Counted from the first letter of the stretch, positions 51,084 through 60,722 are shown. The stretch is 64,000 nt of DNA from Lewinellaceae bacterium (GCA_020636435.1 JACJXX010000001.1:1748501-1812500); one strand, 5' to 3'. Notes: a model not told the origin generated them from the letters alone. Numbers and translations are program-made.

Positions 51084-52871
51084 ATGACTAATTTCAATTT
51101 CCCCTCCTGTCTCTTCATCCTCTTCTCTCTAACCTTCGCCGGCGCTGCCGCCCAGGCGCCCCCGCCCCCCAACCTGATCATCATCTTTGCCGATGACCTC
51201 GGCTACGGCGACCTCGCCTGCTATAGCCACCCCACGATCCGCACCCCCAACCTGGACCAGATGGCGCAGGAAGGCATGCGGTTCACCCAATTCTACGCAG
51301 CGGCATCCGTCTGTACGCCCAGCCGGGCGGGCCTGCTCACCGGGCGGTACCCGGTGCGTACCGGTATGGTGCAGGGGCTGATTCCGGGGCGCGTGCTCTT
51401 CCCAAAGGACAAAACCGGGTTGCCTTCCGGGGAGGTCACAATCGCTGAAGTGCTCAAGCAGCGCCACTACGCCACCATGGCCATCGGCAAATGGCACCTG
51501 GGGCACCTGCCCGCTTTCCTGCCGACGGCCCAGGGTTTCGACAGCTATCTCGGCATTCCCTATTCGAACGACATGGATTACGTGGCGCCAAGGGACGGCA
51601 AGCCGGGTTACTGGAATGTCCCCCTGCTGCGAGACACCTCCATTATCGAACGGCCCGCCGACCAAACGACCCTGACCAAACGGTATACGGAAGAGGCCAT
51701 ACAGTTCATTCGCCGCAATGCCGACGGCCCCTTTTTCCTCTACCTGGCTCACACCATGCCCCATATCCCTCTTTTCGCATCGGCTGAATTTATGGGTACC
51801 AGTGCCCGCGGCCTCTACGGCGATGTGGTCGAAGAGATCGACTGGAGCGTTGGCGAGATCCTACGTGTACTTCGGGAGGCCGGCCTATCGGAACACACCC
51901 TCGTTTTGTTCACCAGCGACAACGGCCCCTGGCTGGTGCAGGGGGCTCATGGCGGTTCTGCCGGCCTGTTGCGCGAAGGCAAGGGCACTACCTGGGAAGG
52001 CGGCATGCGCGAACCCATGATCGCCTGGTGGCCGGGAACTATACCCGCCGGCGCTACTTCCCCGGAACTCGCCACTACGATGGACCTGCTGCCCACCGCC
52101 GCTGCCCTCAGCGGAGCAGCCCTCCCAGAGTCTCAGCTGGATGGCTACGACCTTCTGCCTTTATTGAAGGGCAAAGTGCCGTCTCCCCGCGATTTCTTCG
52201 TTTACTACCGCGGCGACCGCATTTTTGCCGCCCGCCATGGCCCGTGGAAAGCCCATTTCATCACCCAAACAGCTTATCCGGCCGGCCCACTGGATTACCA
52301 CGACCCGCCCCTGCTTTATCAGTTGGAAAACGACCCGGGCGAGCATTATGATGTCGCCTCCCAACATCCGGAAGAGATCGAAGAGATTCGGAAACGGGTA
52401 CAGGAGCACCATGCGCGCGTTGGGCGTACCCGCCAGCCAACGATCGAAGCGGAGGCGTTGCTCGATCAGGCCCGCACAACCGGCGGCGCCCTTAGGGTAC
52501 AAAACATGTCGGCTTTCGGGGAAGACTGGGGCGGCGACGCCCAGTTGTGGTGGGTGGAGGCTCAGCCCGGCGACCGCCTGGCGTTGCCGCTGGAAGCGCC
52601 CGCAGCCGGCGATTACGAACTCATTGGCTTCTTCACCTGGGCAGGGGACTACGGCATCGTCCGGCTTCATATCAACGGGCAGCCGATAGGCGCGTTGATG
52701 GATGGCTTCGGCACAGGCGTAAAGCCTACCGGGCCGTTATCCTTTGGCCGGGTAAAGCTGCAAAAAGGCGCCAATGAATTGGAAATTGAACTGGTGGGCA
52801 AGGACCTGCGCTCGGCCGGCTACTCCGATGGGTATCTGGTTGGGATCGATGGGTTTTCGTTGCGGGAATAA
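51084..52871 (+). CDS. Arylsulfatase-family sulfatase with C-terminal module
   Basis: 595 residues. Signal peptide ends AGAAAQ. The metal motif is IIIFADDLGYGD (30s), and the catalytic Cys77 lies in SVCTPSRAGLLTGR, to be turned into formylglycine. It is a type I sulfatase of the polysaccharide-degrading group. Residues about 460-595 repeat the module of the GH172 protein (LWWVEAQPGDRLALPLEAP; GYSDGYLVGIDGF). The two enzymes probably act on one sulfated glycan. Confidence 0.92.
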   Translation: MTNFNFPSCLFILFSLTFAGAAAQAPPPPNLIIIFADDLGYGDLACYSHPTIRTPNLDQMAQEGMRFTQFYAAASVCTPSRAGLLTGRYPVRTGMVQGLIPGRVLFPKDKTGLPSGEVTIAEVLKQRHYATMAIGKWHLGHLPAFLPTAQGFDSYLGIPYSNDMDYVAPRDGKPGYWNVPLLRDTSIIERPADQTTLTKRYTEEAIQFIRRNADGPFFLYLAHTMPHIPLFASAEFMGTSARGLYGDVVEEIDWSVGEILRVLREAGLSEHTLVLFTSDNGPWLVQGAHGGSAGLLREGKGTTWEGGMREPMIAWWPGTIPAGATSPELATTMDLLPTAAALSGAALPESQLDGYDLLPLLKGKVPSPRDFFVYYRGDRIFAARHGPWKAHFITQTAYPAGPLDYHDPPLLYQLENDPGEHYDVASQHPEEIEEIRKRVQEHHARVGRTRQPTIEAEALLDQARTTGGALRVQNMSAFGEDWGGDAQLWWVEAQPGDRLALPLEAPAAGDYELIGFFTWAGDYGIVRLHINGQPIGALMDGFGTGVKPTGPLSFGRVKLQKGANELEIELVGKDLRSAGYSDGYLVGIDGFSLRE

Positions 52872-53042
52872 ACAGTTGGCTGGGGGCAAAGTTATACTGT
52901 CCTGAACCTTCGTCCACCCTGCTTACCCGCCTGGCCGAGTTCCAGTCGGCTTGGCAGGCAGGCGTACACAGTCTCCGGGCCACCGGTGGACCCGTACACC
53001 ATGCCTACCCGCTTGGCAGGCGTACACAACCCCAACAAGCTC

Positions 53043-53441
53043 TTAATTCCCCCCTGCCTTCTCTCGTGCCTTTTCCGCCCTTTTATCCGCCTTTTTGGCT
53101 TTTTCTTCCGCTTTCAGCGCCTGCTTTTCTGCTTTGACGGCCTCGGCGCGGGCGCGGGCGGCCTCTTCGCGGGCCTCGGCGGCCTTGCGCTCTTTTTTGT
53201 AGGCGCGCACGTCAGTTTTGGCGTCTTTGTGGCGGGCCTTGACGGCGTCCATCTCCTTGTCGCTTTCGGTAGGTTCTTTTTTCTTAAAGATGGAGAGAAT
53301 GCCTTCTTTTTCCTCCGGTTCTGCTTTTGGGGTTTCCTGGGCCTTGTCGCGTTTGAAAATGCTTTGCGCCCGGGCGGGGGTGAAGGGAGCGGCCAGGAGG
53401 ATAAAGCTCAGAATGAATAACAATTGATAGTGCCTCTTCAT
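53043..53441 (-). CDS. Small exported Lys/Ala/Glu-rich coiled-coil protein
   Basis: 132 residues from ATG 53441. A signal peptide ends FTPARAQ. The C-terminal 75 residues are almost all K, A, E and R (AEAREEAARARAEAVKAEKQ), an extended helix. There is no known family. The palindromic element at 53468 lies directly before the start, so it would make up its leader. Confidence 0.72.
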   Translation of the reverse strand: MKRHYQLLFILSFILLAAPFTPARAQSIFKRDKAQETPKAEPEEKEGILSIFKKKEPTESDKEMDAVKARHKDAKTDVRAYKKERKAAEAREEAARARAEAVKAEKQALKAEEKAKKADKRAEKAREKAGGN

Positions 53442-53467
53442 GTTGCTGTTTGTTGTATTTGGTAAGT

Positions 53468-53616
53468 GGCTATTCAGCATCATGATTGTATGACGCCTGG
53501 CGCAAAATTTTGTAGGCTTTTTCTGTCGGAACCCCTTCTCATTCCCCTCGGGAGGGGAAGGGTGGCTTACAAAATTTTGCGCCAGGTGTATTTCATACCT
53601 CATGCTGAATAGTTAC
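53468..53616 (+). mobile_element. About 149-bp palindromic element (TATTCAGCAT ends), copy 2
   Basis: Arms as in copy 1 (41385), but the loop sequence is its reverse complement. Flanking TTTGGTAAGT (53458) and TTTGGTAAAT (53617) are a 9-of-10 target duplication. It stands before the coiled-coil protein gene. Confidence 0.87.
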
Positions 53617-53666
53617 TTTGGTAAATCCCGCTTATAACGAAGCATCCGGCGTGTTTCATATATCTT

Positions 53667-54074
53667 TCATTCAAAATAGGTACTGTACTCCGCCAGGTGC
53701 TGGCCCAACTGCCGGATGACCTGCTCGCTTTCGCCGGCATCGGCGCCGTCTATTTTTTCAAAAAGAGGGGTCATCGGCACCAGGTAGTTGTGCAGTTGGT
53801 TATGGGCTTCTCCCTTCATGGTGCATTGTTTGAAAATGTTCTGGAAAGCTGCTTCCAGTTCTTCCCGCAAGGCCTGGCGGCTGGCCGCATCGGAGGTTTT
53901 TCCTTCGTACCGGGCCAGAATGGCCTGCATTTCGGCAATGCCGGCAGTAGTCTCAGGGTTGGCTTGCCAGCGTTTGCCGTTATCGAGCTGCACCGGCCCG
54001 GCTGGTCCGTGATGGCCGCTGCAGGCCGACAGCAACAAAAGGATAGGCAGAAGGATGGAAAAGACGTTTTTCAT
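53667..54074 (-). CDS. Putative lipoprotein
   Basis: 135 residues from ATG 54074. The signal peptide ends in a lipobox, LLLLSAC, so lipidation at Cys is predicted. The mature part is helical (ALREELEAAFQNIFKQCTMK, MTPLFEKI). No family was identified. Tethered in the inner or outer membrane, it could be a small scaffold. Confidence 0.7.
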   Translation of the reverse strand: MKNVFSILLPILLLLSACSGHHGPAGPVQLDNGKRWQANPETTAGIAEMQAILARYEGKTSDAASRQALREELEAAFQNIFKQCTMKGEAHNQLHNYLVPMTPLFEKIDGADAGESEQVIRQLGQHLAEYSTYFE

Positions 54075-54202
54075 GATTAAATATGATTTTGAAAGTGGTG
54101 AAGTGGCATAAAATAAGCAAGTTGGCCTTATCTTTCGTTGACCTTTGTCATCAGTGGAGGAAGAAGAGGACAACCGTTTGCCTAAAAAAGCCTTATATTT
54201 AG

Positions 54203-54343
54203 TAAGTTCTCAATAAACTCCGTTTGTATAAAATCCCGTAGGGATGAAAGCTCGTTGCCAGGGCCGTAAGGCCCTGGAATAGGGTGGAGTGGCGGTTTAG
54301 TCCTGTAAGGACGACAGGTTTTTTTCCATTTATTGAGAAGTTA
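54203..54343. mobile_element. 141-bp MITE-like element, second copy (TAACTTCTCAATAAA family)
   Basis: The ends TAAGTTCTCAATAAA and TTTATTGAGAAGTTA are inverted. The flanking TTATATTTAG (54193) and CTATATTTAC (54344) match at 8 of 10 positions. It matches the 5263 element in reverse orientation and fills most of the gap before the Uma2 gene. Confidence 0.82.
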
Positions 54344-54370
54344 CTATATTTACAACAAAACTAACTATTG

Positions 54371-54925
54371 ATGGCAGTTCAAATCACCAAAAGGCTGCTC
54401 ACCGTCGAAGAGTATCATAAAATGGGAGAAGCCGGCATTCTTCAAGAGAGCGGTATCGAATTGATAAACGGCGAAATTATTGAGATGAGCCCCATCGGCA
54501 GTAAACAGGTATCCTGCGTCAACAAACTAAATGCTCTGTTGAACGCAATACTCGGAAAAAATGCCATCGTCAGTGTGCAAAATCCTATCATCACCGGCGA
54601 TCTTTCTGAACCGGAACCCTACATTTCTATTCTCGCTTACCGGGAAGACTACTACGCTGAAAAAATCCCTGGCTCAAAAGACGTGCTGCTCGTCATCGAA
54701 GTGGCCGACACTTCTGTGGAATACGACCGCGAGGTCAAACTGCCGCAGTACGCCAAAAGCGGCATCCCCGAATTCTGGCTCGTCAACCTGGAAGACCAGG
54801 TAATCGAAGTGCACTGGCAACCGGCAGGCGATGGGTATAAGTTCAGAGAACTGGTGCGTTCCGGGGATATCTTGGATGCCCGGAATATTAAGTTAAGCAT
54901 TCCGGTTGTGGCGATTCTGGGATAA
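54371..54925 (+). CDS. Uma2 family endonuclease-fold protein
   Basis: 184 residues. It has TVEEYHKMGEAG..GIELINGEIIEM near the start, then DVLLVIEVADTSVEYDREVK with the acidic and lysine residues of the PD-(D/E)xK fold, and LPQYAKSGIPEFWLVNLEDQ. Uma2 proteins are nuclease-like and common in mobile-rich genomes; their role is not proven. ATG 54371 follows the end of a palindromic element by 27 bases. Confidence 0.85.
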   Translation: MAVQITKRLLTVEEYHKMGEAGILQESGIELINGEIIEMSPIGSKQVSCVNKLNALLNAILGKNAIVSVQNPIITGDLSEPEPYISILAYREDYYAEKIPGSKDVLLVIEVADTSVEYDREVKLPQYAKSGIPEFWLVNLEDQVIEVHWQPAGDGYKFRELVRSGDILDARNIKLSIPVVAILG

Positions 54926-54967
54926 CGCTGATAGTCTTTGAACTCCCCCAATCAATTTTGCAGACTA

Positions 54968-57922
54968 CTAGAACCGCTCCACCTGCACCCTCCCCCACTG
55001 CTGCCCCTGCAACTGGCCATCCTTCCTCATTGCCGCCAATGAAAACAAATAGCTCCCCGCAGGCAGCCCCCCCGTTTCAAAAGAAGTGCGATGAACGCCT
55101 GCTACTTGCCAACCCTCCTCCCGTCTATTCACCTCCTGCCCCTGCGCATTGAACACGCGCAGTTCCACCACCGCCCCTTCCGCCAGTTGATATTCGATAT
55201 GATGCGGCCCCTCCGCCAGCGGGTTGGGGTAATGGCGCAGCAACATGCCCGTACCAGAGGCGTCTTTGGCCGGCACCAGCCCGCCCATCGCTTCCAGCCC
55301 AAACCAGAGCGTGGGATATTCTTCCTGATCAATGCCCCATTCAAAATAACCGGGCGCTACGGGCTGAAGGGTAAAGGGAGGGCCTGCCTCGCCAATCGTA
55401 CTCAAAGGATACACCCGCAGCGAGTCAGCCTCGATGTGCAGCCGCAGGGTAAGCGCCTGGGGCGCTTGCACCGTCGGGCCGGCTCCCCAGTTGTTGTGCA
55501 CCGTCTGGGTGCCGTCCCACACCATGCCGGTATTCTGTTGCACGGTGGAGAGGGTGAGCAGGGAGCGCTGCGCCCTGGACAGCGGCGCCTGCGAAAGGGC
55601 CAGCCAGCTGACGGAGCCGAAGCGGCTGGCCTGCACCAGCGCCAAATCTCCGGCAGTAGTGCCGGCGGCATCTTCCAGGAAGCCGGTAATGGCGGCAAAA
55701 CGGGGCGTAGCAGTGGCCAGCAGGCCCGCCTCGGTATCCAGGGAAGTCTCCCCGGTTTTTGTAGTATAGGGATTACTCTCCACGGCAGGCAAAGTAGTGA
55801 AATCTGTGGCGGCGGAAGCCTGATAGCTCTTTGTCCGAATGGCATGGGTAAGCGCCAGGCGCTTGTCGTACGGCACAAACTTGCCCCAGCGGCCTTGGTT
55901 GTCCATCTTGCCGGACTTGTACACCCAATCTGCACTGTACTGCACCTCAACTGGCGAATCGTCCTCTGCTATCAAACCCTGCCGGAAGGCATAGGCAAAG
56001 GCAGGGAACAGCGCCATAATGGAGTTGTCGCGGTGCAGGCTGAAGAAGCCATTCACAAAATTGCCATCCCACCGGCTGTCGCCGTTGTAGTCGAACCACA
56101 TGATGCCGTCTACGCCGTGAAAAGCGCTGTAGGCCGCCAGGGCATGCACCATTTCCGTGCGAAAGCGGTTGGGCGCGCCGTGGTTGTACTCACTGACGGT
56201 GTAGGGCTTATCCGCCAGCTGCAGGCCGGAGCAAATATTGGCAATGGAGCTGAGGTAATCATCCTTCAGCTGGGGTTGGTTTTGGATGAGCCAGTTGTAG
56301 GGGTCCCAGGCATTGCCGGGAAACCAGGGGTGGTCCCAGTAGCTGTGGTCGTCGAGGTAGTCGAGATTTTCGTGGAGGGACGCGTCGCTGACGCCGCCCA
56401 GGGCGTTGGTGCCGGCAATGGGCGCCTGCACGCCCAGGTTGTCGCGCAGGTAGGCGGCCAGATCGGCAAAATGGCCGGCCTGCAGTTGCAGGTAAAAAGC
56501 TGCCATATCGGCCAGGCGGTTTTCGGTGAAAAGCAGGCGCTCTGCCCAGAGGATGCGTTGAACGTTGCCGGAGGCCAGGCTTTCTCCTGCCGCCAGGCCT
56601 GATTTCCAGGGGGGTGACAGGCTGAACGCATCAAAATACAAAATGCCTTCCCGTGTGGGGCTGATGGTAATGCGGCCCTGCCCGTTGTTGTCTTCCGGCG
56701 ACACAAACGAGAAGGAAAAGGTTTGCCACTCTTCCGTCAGGGCGAAAGTGGCGCCGGCGTACCAGGTGTAGGGGCTGTTGTCGCGCATGGCCGCCACCGA
56801 AATGTTCATGGGCGTACTGGATCGGGCGGCAAACTGCAGGACATAAGCGGAATCCTTTTGCAGGGAAAAGCCGCTCTGCTTGAACTGCAGGTGCCAGTCG
56901 GTGCCGGTCACGTTATCCACCTGCAGGCGGGCGCAGTAGTTGCCTTCATAAGGATTTTGGCTGGAGGCGGACAAGCTGGCCTGGGCGGCCTCGTGCACTT
57001 CCAGGAACCAGGGCCAGGCCACCGTCCCGGTTTCAAATCCCCCATTGGACAATACCTGGCCGGTTCCGGGTTGGGTGGCGCCTGCATTCCAGGCGGCTGC
57101 CAGGTTTTCCTGATTTCCATATTTATCGAGCAGCCAGGCGTGCCAGAGGCTGTCGAGCATCTCATTGTGCCGCCGGAGCAGAGCGCCGCCATCGGCAAAC
57201 GGGCGCAGCCGGCCCTCTTTCCAGTAGCCGTAGAGGCTGTTCTCGTTGTTCATCTCCACCATGGCCAGCACGGGATCTTCAGCCAGGGGCAGGCTGGTGT
57301 AGGGGTTGACGTGGCCCAACAGTTGCTCTGCGTATTCTTTTTGCAGGAACACCAGCCAGGGGTCGAACAGGGTAACACCCTTGGCAAAATCCGGCAGGGA
57401 GTCGGCGCCCGGCACCCCGTCGGCTTCCTGGAAGGTGCGGGACACGTTGAGGTTCATATTCACGAAAATGCCGTTGCGCTTCAGCTGGGCGATGAAGTAG
57501 TCCAACCGGTCGAGCGTAACGGGGTTGAGCTGGCGGGTGCCGTTTTGCCCATTGAGCAAGATGCTGGTGTTGGCGCCTCCCCAGTTCGGATTGTCGAGGT
57601 GGTGGAAGCGCACCAGGTTGATGCCCATCTTGCGCATGCGGGCGGCGATGGCAGGAGCTTTGTCCTGTTCCGGGAAGCAGGCGCCGGATACGATGTTGAC
57701 GCCCCAGAAGCGGACGGCCCCCCCCCCGGAAAGAAACTGGCCGCCTGGCCCGGCGCTTACCCGGTGGGCTTCCCCGATGGTATAGGCGGGGAATTCGGGC
57801 AGGAATTCCTGGGCGGAGGAATCGTAATAGGGCAGAAAGAAGGGGAAGCCCCCGTCGAAGTTCTGGGCGGGGAGGTGGATTTGTAACAAGAAAATAACGG
57901 AGCAGGAAAGTAAATATCTCAT
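54968..57922 (-). CDS. Large secreted glycosidase (cellulase-like) with T9SS tail
   Basis: 984 residues. Signal peptide MRYLLSCSVIFLLQIHLPAQ. The N-terminal half has a TIM-barrel type core (MGINLVRFHHLDNPNWGG; MVEMNNENSLYGYW, where an acid/base Glu is expected). Residues about 295-440 form a CBM-like sandwich, and the end is a T9SS type A domain (YPNPLAEGPHHIEYQLAEGA). It should be secreted and act on a beta-glucan-like polymer. A longer start at 58048 reads into a palindrome and is rejected. Confidence 0.82.
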   Translation of the reverse strand: MRYLLSCSVIFLLQIHLPAQNFDGGFPFFLPYYDSSAQEFLPEFPAYTIGEAHRVSAGPGGQFLSGGGAVRFWGVNIVSGACFPEQDKAPAIAARMRKMGINLVRFHHLDNPNWGGANTSILLNGQNGTRQLNPVTLDRLDYFIAQLKRNGIFVNMNLNVSRTFQEADGVPGADSLPDFAKGVTLFDPWLVFLQKEYAEQLLGHVNPYTSLPLAEDPVLAMVEMNNENSLYGYWKEGRLRPFADGGALLRRHNEMLDSLWHAWLLDKYGNQENLAAAWNAGATQPGTGQVLSNGGFETGTVAWPWFLEVHEAAQASLSASSQNPYEGNYCARLQVDNVTGTDWHLQFKQSGFSLQKDSAYVLQFAARSSTPMNISVAAMRDNSPYTWYAGATFALTEEWQTFSFSFVSPEDNNGQGRITISPTREGILYFDAFSLSPPWKSGLAAGESLASGNVQRILWAERLLFTENRLADMAAFYLQLQAGHFADLAAYLRDNLGVQAPIAGTNALGGVSDASLHENLDYLDDHSYWDHPWFPGNAWDPYNWLIQNQPQLKDDYLSSIANICSGLQLADKPYTVSEYNHGAPNRFRTEMVHALAAYSAFHGVDGIMWFDYNGDSRWDGNFVNGFFSLHRDNSIMALFPAFAYAFRQGLIAEDDSPVEVQYSADWVYKSGKMDNQGRWGKFVPYDKRLALTHAIRTKSYQASAATDFTTLPAVESNPYTTKTGETSLDTEAGLLATATPRFAAITGFLEDAAGTTAGDLALVQASRFGSVSWLALSQAPLSRAQRSLLTLSTVQQNTGMVWDGTQTVHNNWGAGPTVQAPQALTLRLHIEADSLRVYPLSTIGEAGPPFTLQPVAPGYFEWGIDQEEYPTLWFGLEAMGGLVPAKDASGTGMLLRHYPNPLAEGPHHIEYQLAEGAVVELRVFNAQGQEVNRREEGWQVAGVHRTSFETGGLPAGSYLFSLAAMRKDGQLQGQQWGRVQVERF

Positions 57923-57959
57923 GATTTCTGGTTTATCAATTTTTAACCTGGGTTCGATA

Positions 57960-58091
57960 TGTAGCCCCCAACTTTCTGCCGGCGCGGTATTCGCTATTCG
58001 GAGTTCGGTAGGCCGCCGCCGGACAAGCGAACGGCGAATACCGAACAACCGAAGTTGGGGTCTACCAGTCGAACTTGGGTTAAGTAGCCGG
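57960..58091. repeat. Nested inverted repeat
   Basis: CCCCAACTT (57966) pairs with AAGTTGGGG (58052), and inside it GTATTCGC with GCGAATAC. It is built of ATTCGG/GTTCGG words. It is the 5' neighbour of the large glycosidase gene and touches a second palindrome at 58081. Confidence 0.6.
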
Positions 58092-58217
58092 ACACATTTA
58101 AATTACGTATAACTGACCTTTATACAGCTCTTGATCGAAGGCGATTGTCTCCCCAAGGGAGGACAATCTGCTTCGATTTTAAGTGTTATACTCAAATTAA
58201 TTCTGTCCGACTACTTA
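58081..58217. repeat. 137-bp palindromic element before the 723-residue protein gene
   Basis: TAAGTAGCCGGACAC and the complementary GTCCGACTACTTA form the ends. Inside is a strong hairpin at about 58134-58178 (ATCGAAGGCGATTGTC / GACAATCTGCTTCGAT). It lies in the 400-base gap 57923-58322, where no gene was found. Confidence 0.72.
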
Positions 58218-58322
58218 CCGCCCATCCTGTCAATAAAATAAAAAATAAACAGGCTCTTGTAACACCTTCTTCTCCAGCCAGTATAAATAAATAGAAATTT
58301 CACGCTTCAAAATCCCAAAATT

Positions 58323-60494
58323 ATGGCAAAAAAGAGCGAAATGAAAAAGAATGCAAAAAGTAATCCCAATGAACTGGTGGCCCTGGCCTTCAACAAAGAA
58401 GGCCAGCTGCTGGCCAGTGCCCGCCCGGACAAGGACAAGCTGTACTTCGACATCGAGCCGGAGCAGTTGCGCTACGCCCGGGTGTTCGTCTTTCCAGAGC
58501 CGCCATCCGGCATCGAAGGCATCACCCTGGCCGCCGCCGAGCGGTTGCAGGCCTACGAGCCCGCCATCCGGCTCGGCCCCAACAACGAGCTGGACCTGTC
58601 CCGAATTCCGGACCAGCTTATCAACCGATGGTTCTGGCGCCGCTGTTGCGCCCGCGGGCGCGTCACCAAGCGTTTCTTCATCGACGGTGCCTGGCAGGAC
58701 ATGCCCATCTGCAACGCCATTGTGCACGTCTGCGAGGTAGACCCGATCCTGCTGGTGCTTCCCCGCATTCCGGACCGGATCATCGAGCGGTTGAGAGACG
58801 TGTTCCTGGAGCGCATCCCCGTTCCGATTCCGGATCCCATCCCCGACCCGCCGCCGTTCCGGGAAGAAATTCCTTCCTTTCCGCCGCCCCGGCCCATCGC
58901 CAACCGCATATTGCCGGCGGCCGGCATCGCGCAGCAGTTTTCCCAACAGGCTGCTCCCAACATCGAGTTGCCGCAGCAGATTCGCCTGCAACTCCACAAT
59001 GCAGACGCCAGCCAGACGCGCAGCCTGATCGCCGAGCACATCGGCATCTTCCGCCCTTATCTCTGTTACTGGCCCTGGTTCTGGCCCTGGCTGTACCGCT
59101 GCGACGAAATTACCAGCGTGCGCACCGATTTCAACGGCCGGTTCGAGGCCTGCTTCTGGCGTCAAATCTTCGAGGAAAAAGCCGACCTCTACTTCTGGGT
59201 GGAATATGAGATCGACGGGGTGCCCACCACGGTTTACCACCCCTCTATTCCCTGCCACACTTACTGGGACTACGAGTGCGGCAGCGAAGTCAGCATCCGC
59301 ATTACCGACCCGAGGGTGCCGTTCGGCTGCTTCCAGCCGCTGCCCGGACAGGTAGCCTGGGTGAAAAGCATCGGCTGGGGCGCCAATGTCAGCCACATCG
59401 AACAAAGCTCCGGCGCCAGCATTCTGCAACAAGGCAGGATCTTCCGGACTGTAGGCCTGACCGACTACGCCACCGGCGGGTTGAGCCACGGATTATCCGG
59501 ACAGAAGGTGCGCCCCTTTGCTGAAAACCTGAGGTTTATCGTACAGTTCGGCAGCGGCTTCCCGAGCGGTTCTGTTTCCCACTACCGCTGGTCGTACCGC
59601 AAAACGCACAACGACAAGCTGGTGCCGGCCAGCGCCTCCGAGCGGGCCTGGGCGCCGCTGGACACCCGGCCTATTTCCAAAGCCTATACCTTTGAAGTAA
59701 CCGGCCCGGGAGGCATCACTACTTTCCATACTGGCCACCACCCTCTGGGGCCCTTTCCAGTCGGTTCAGTGAATGCCTACAAGATACCCCCGGTATCGCC
59801 CAAAGGCGCCGACGTGGCCAACGACCCCACGGCGGAATGGGACCAGAACACCGTCACCATGATCGTCGACAGCACCTCCCTGAAAGGAGACGGGCTATAC
59901 GAATTCAAACTGGAGTTCTTCAACAGCGCCGGCGTCCGGCAGAACGTGGCCGATACGGTCAACCAAATCTCCAACCCGGCCAACCTGGGGCAATCCCAGC
60001 CGGCGGGCAGCGCCTACCTTCTCCCGGCGGCGGAAGACAGCTTCAAGCCCTTCCGCATGAAGGTGCGGGTCGATAACCAGAAGAGCGCCGCCGTGATCTA
60101 CAATATACTGGTAGACGGAGCGGCTTCTTCCACCGAATGCGGCTTCGTGAAGTACAAAGACAAAGGCACTTCCGACGTCAACTTCCGGATGCGGGCCAGC
60201 CACCCCAACGATTTTGCCACCTTCAGCTTCAACGTGGTACGGGGCAACAGCGCCGACCCGCTGTCCAGCGCCGATACTGCGGGCATGGTGGGAGCTTCTA
60301 CCTCCAATTACACCCTGGGGGCAGATGAGGTCTACCGCAACGCCGTCAACGTCGCTTACCTGCTGGGCACTTGCCCGGACAAGGCGGCCTTCGCCGAGCA
60401 CCTGTACGTGAATGGGCTGCACACCAACGGCACCAGCGTACTCGATACTTTCGACGCCTCCGCTCTGGCGGCTTTTGCCCTGGAGCCGGAATAG
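58323..60494 (+). CDS. Large protein of unknown family
   Basis: 723 residues, no signal peptide and no T9SS tail. Residues about 1-165 are globular with clustered Cys (CCARGR, CNAIVHVCEVD). A proline-rich hinge follows (IPDPIPDPPPFREEIP, about 170-195). Next comes a Trp-rich stretch (YLCYWPWFWPWLYRCDEI) that leads into a transthyretin-like sandwich (VRTDFNGRFEACFW; YWDYECGSEVSIRITDPRVP). The last 350 residues appear beta-rich. I do not recognise it. It reads alone, with a palindromic element in its 5' flank and the rRNA operon convergent downstream. Confidence 0.85.
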   Translation: MAKKSEMKKNAKSNPNELVALAFNKEGQLLASARPDKDKLYFDIEPEQLRYARVFVFPEPPSGIEGITLAAAERLQAYEPAIRLGPNNELDLSRIPDQLINRWFWRRCCARGRVTKRFFIDGAWQDMPICNAIVHVCEVDPILLVLPRIPDRIIERLRDVFLERIPVPIPDPIPDPPPFREEIPSFPPPRPIANRILPAAGIAQQFSQQAAPNIELPQQIRLQLHNADASQTRSLIAEHIGIFRPYLCYWPWFWPWLYRCDEITSVRTDFNGRFEACFWRQIFEEKADLYFWVEYEIDGVPTTVYHPSIPCHTYWDYECGSEVSIRITDPRVPFGCFQPLPGQVAWVKSIGWGANVSHIEQSSGASILQQGRIFRTVGLTDYATGGLSHGLSGQKVRPFAENLRFIVQFGSGFPSGSVSHYRWSYRKTHNDKLVPASASERAWAPLDTRPISKAYTFEVTGPGGITTFHTGHHPLGPFPVGSVNAYKIPPVSPKGADVANDPTAEWDQNTVTMIVDSTSLKGDGLYEFKLEFFNSAGVRQNVADTVNQISNPANLGQSQPAGSAYLLPAAEDSFKPFRMKVRVDNQKSAAVIYNILVDGAASSTECGFVKYKDKGTSDVNFRMRASHPNDFATFSFNVVRGNSADPLSSADTAGMVGASTSNYTLGADEVYRNAVNVAYLLGTCPDKAAFAEHLYVNGLHTNGTSVLDTFDASALAAFALEPE

Positions 60495-60595
60495 CATGCC
60501 GGCCCGGCAGTCTTACCGTGGCGAGATTAGACATGGTAGGAAGTGAAGTGTTGTAGGGTGGGGCAAATACGGGCCACTTGAAAGTAACCTTTTAA

Positions 60596-60708
60596 GGCTA
60601 CCGGCCTAAGGCTGGACAAGTTCGAAGGTCAATTGTTCGGAGTTCAAGGATCGACAGCCTTCGGCAACCCATTGACTGCCAAAACTGTCCAGTGCTAGAC
60701 TGGTAGCC
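60596..60708. repeat. 113-bp palindromic element (GGCTACCGGCCTAA ends)
   Basis: Ends GGCTACCGGCCTAAG and CTAGACTGGTAGCC pair imperfectly. It shares CTAAGGCTGGACAAGTTCG with the interrupted copy at 5196. It lies between the unknown gene and the 5S terminator. Confidence 0.7.
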
Positions 60709-60722
60709 CCTTTCAAACAACA

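Noticed and set aside
53442..53603. Longer start (53603) for the Lys/Ala/Glu-rich protein
   Set aside because: The extension reads through the palindromic element. ATG 53441 gives a proper signal peptide.
57923..58048. Longer start (58048) for the large T9SS glycosidase
   Set aside because: The extension is encoded by an inverted repeat and would put 42 residues in front of a perfect signal peptide.
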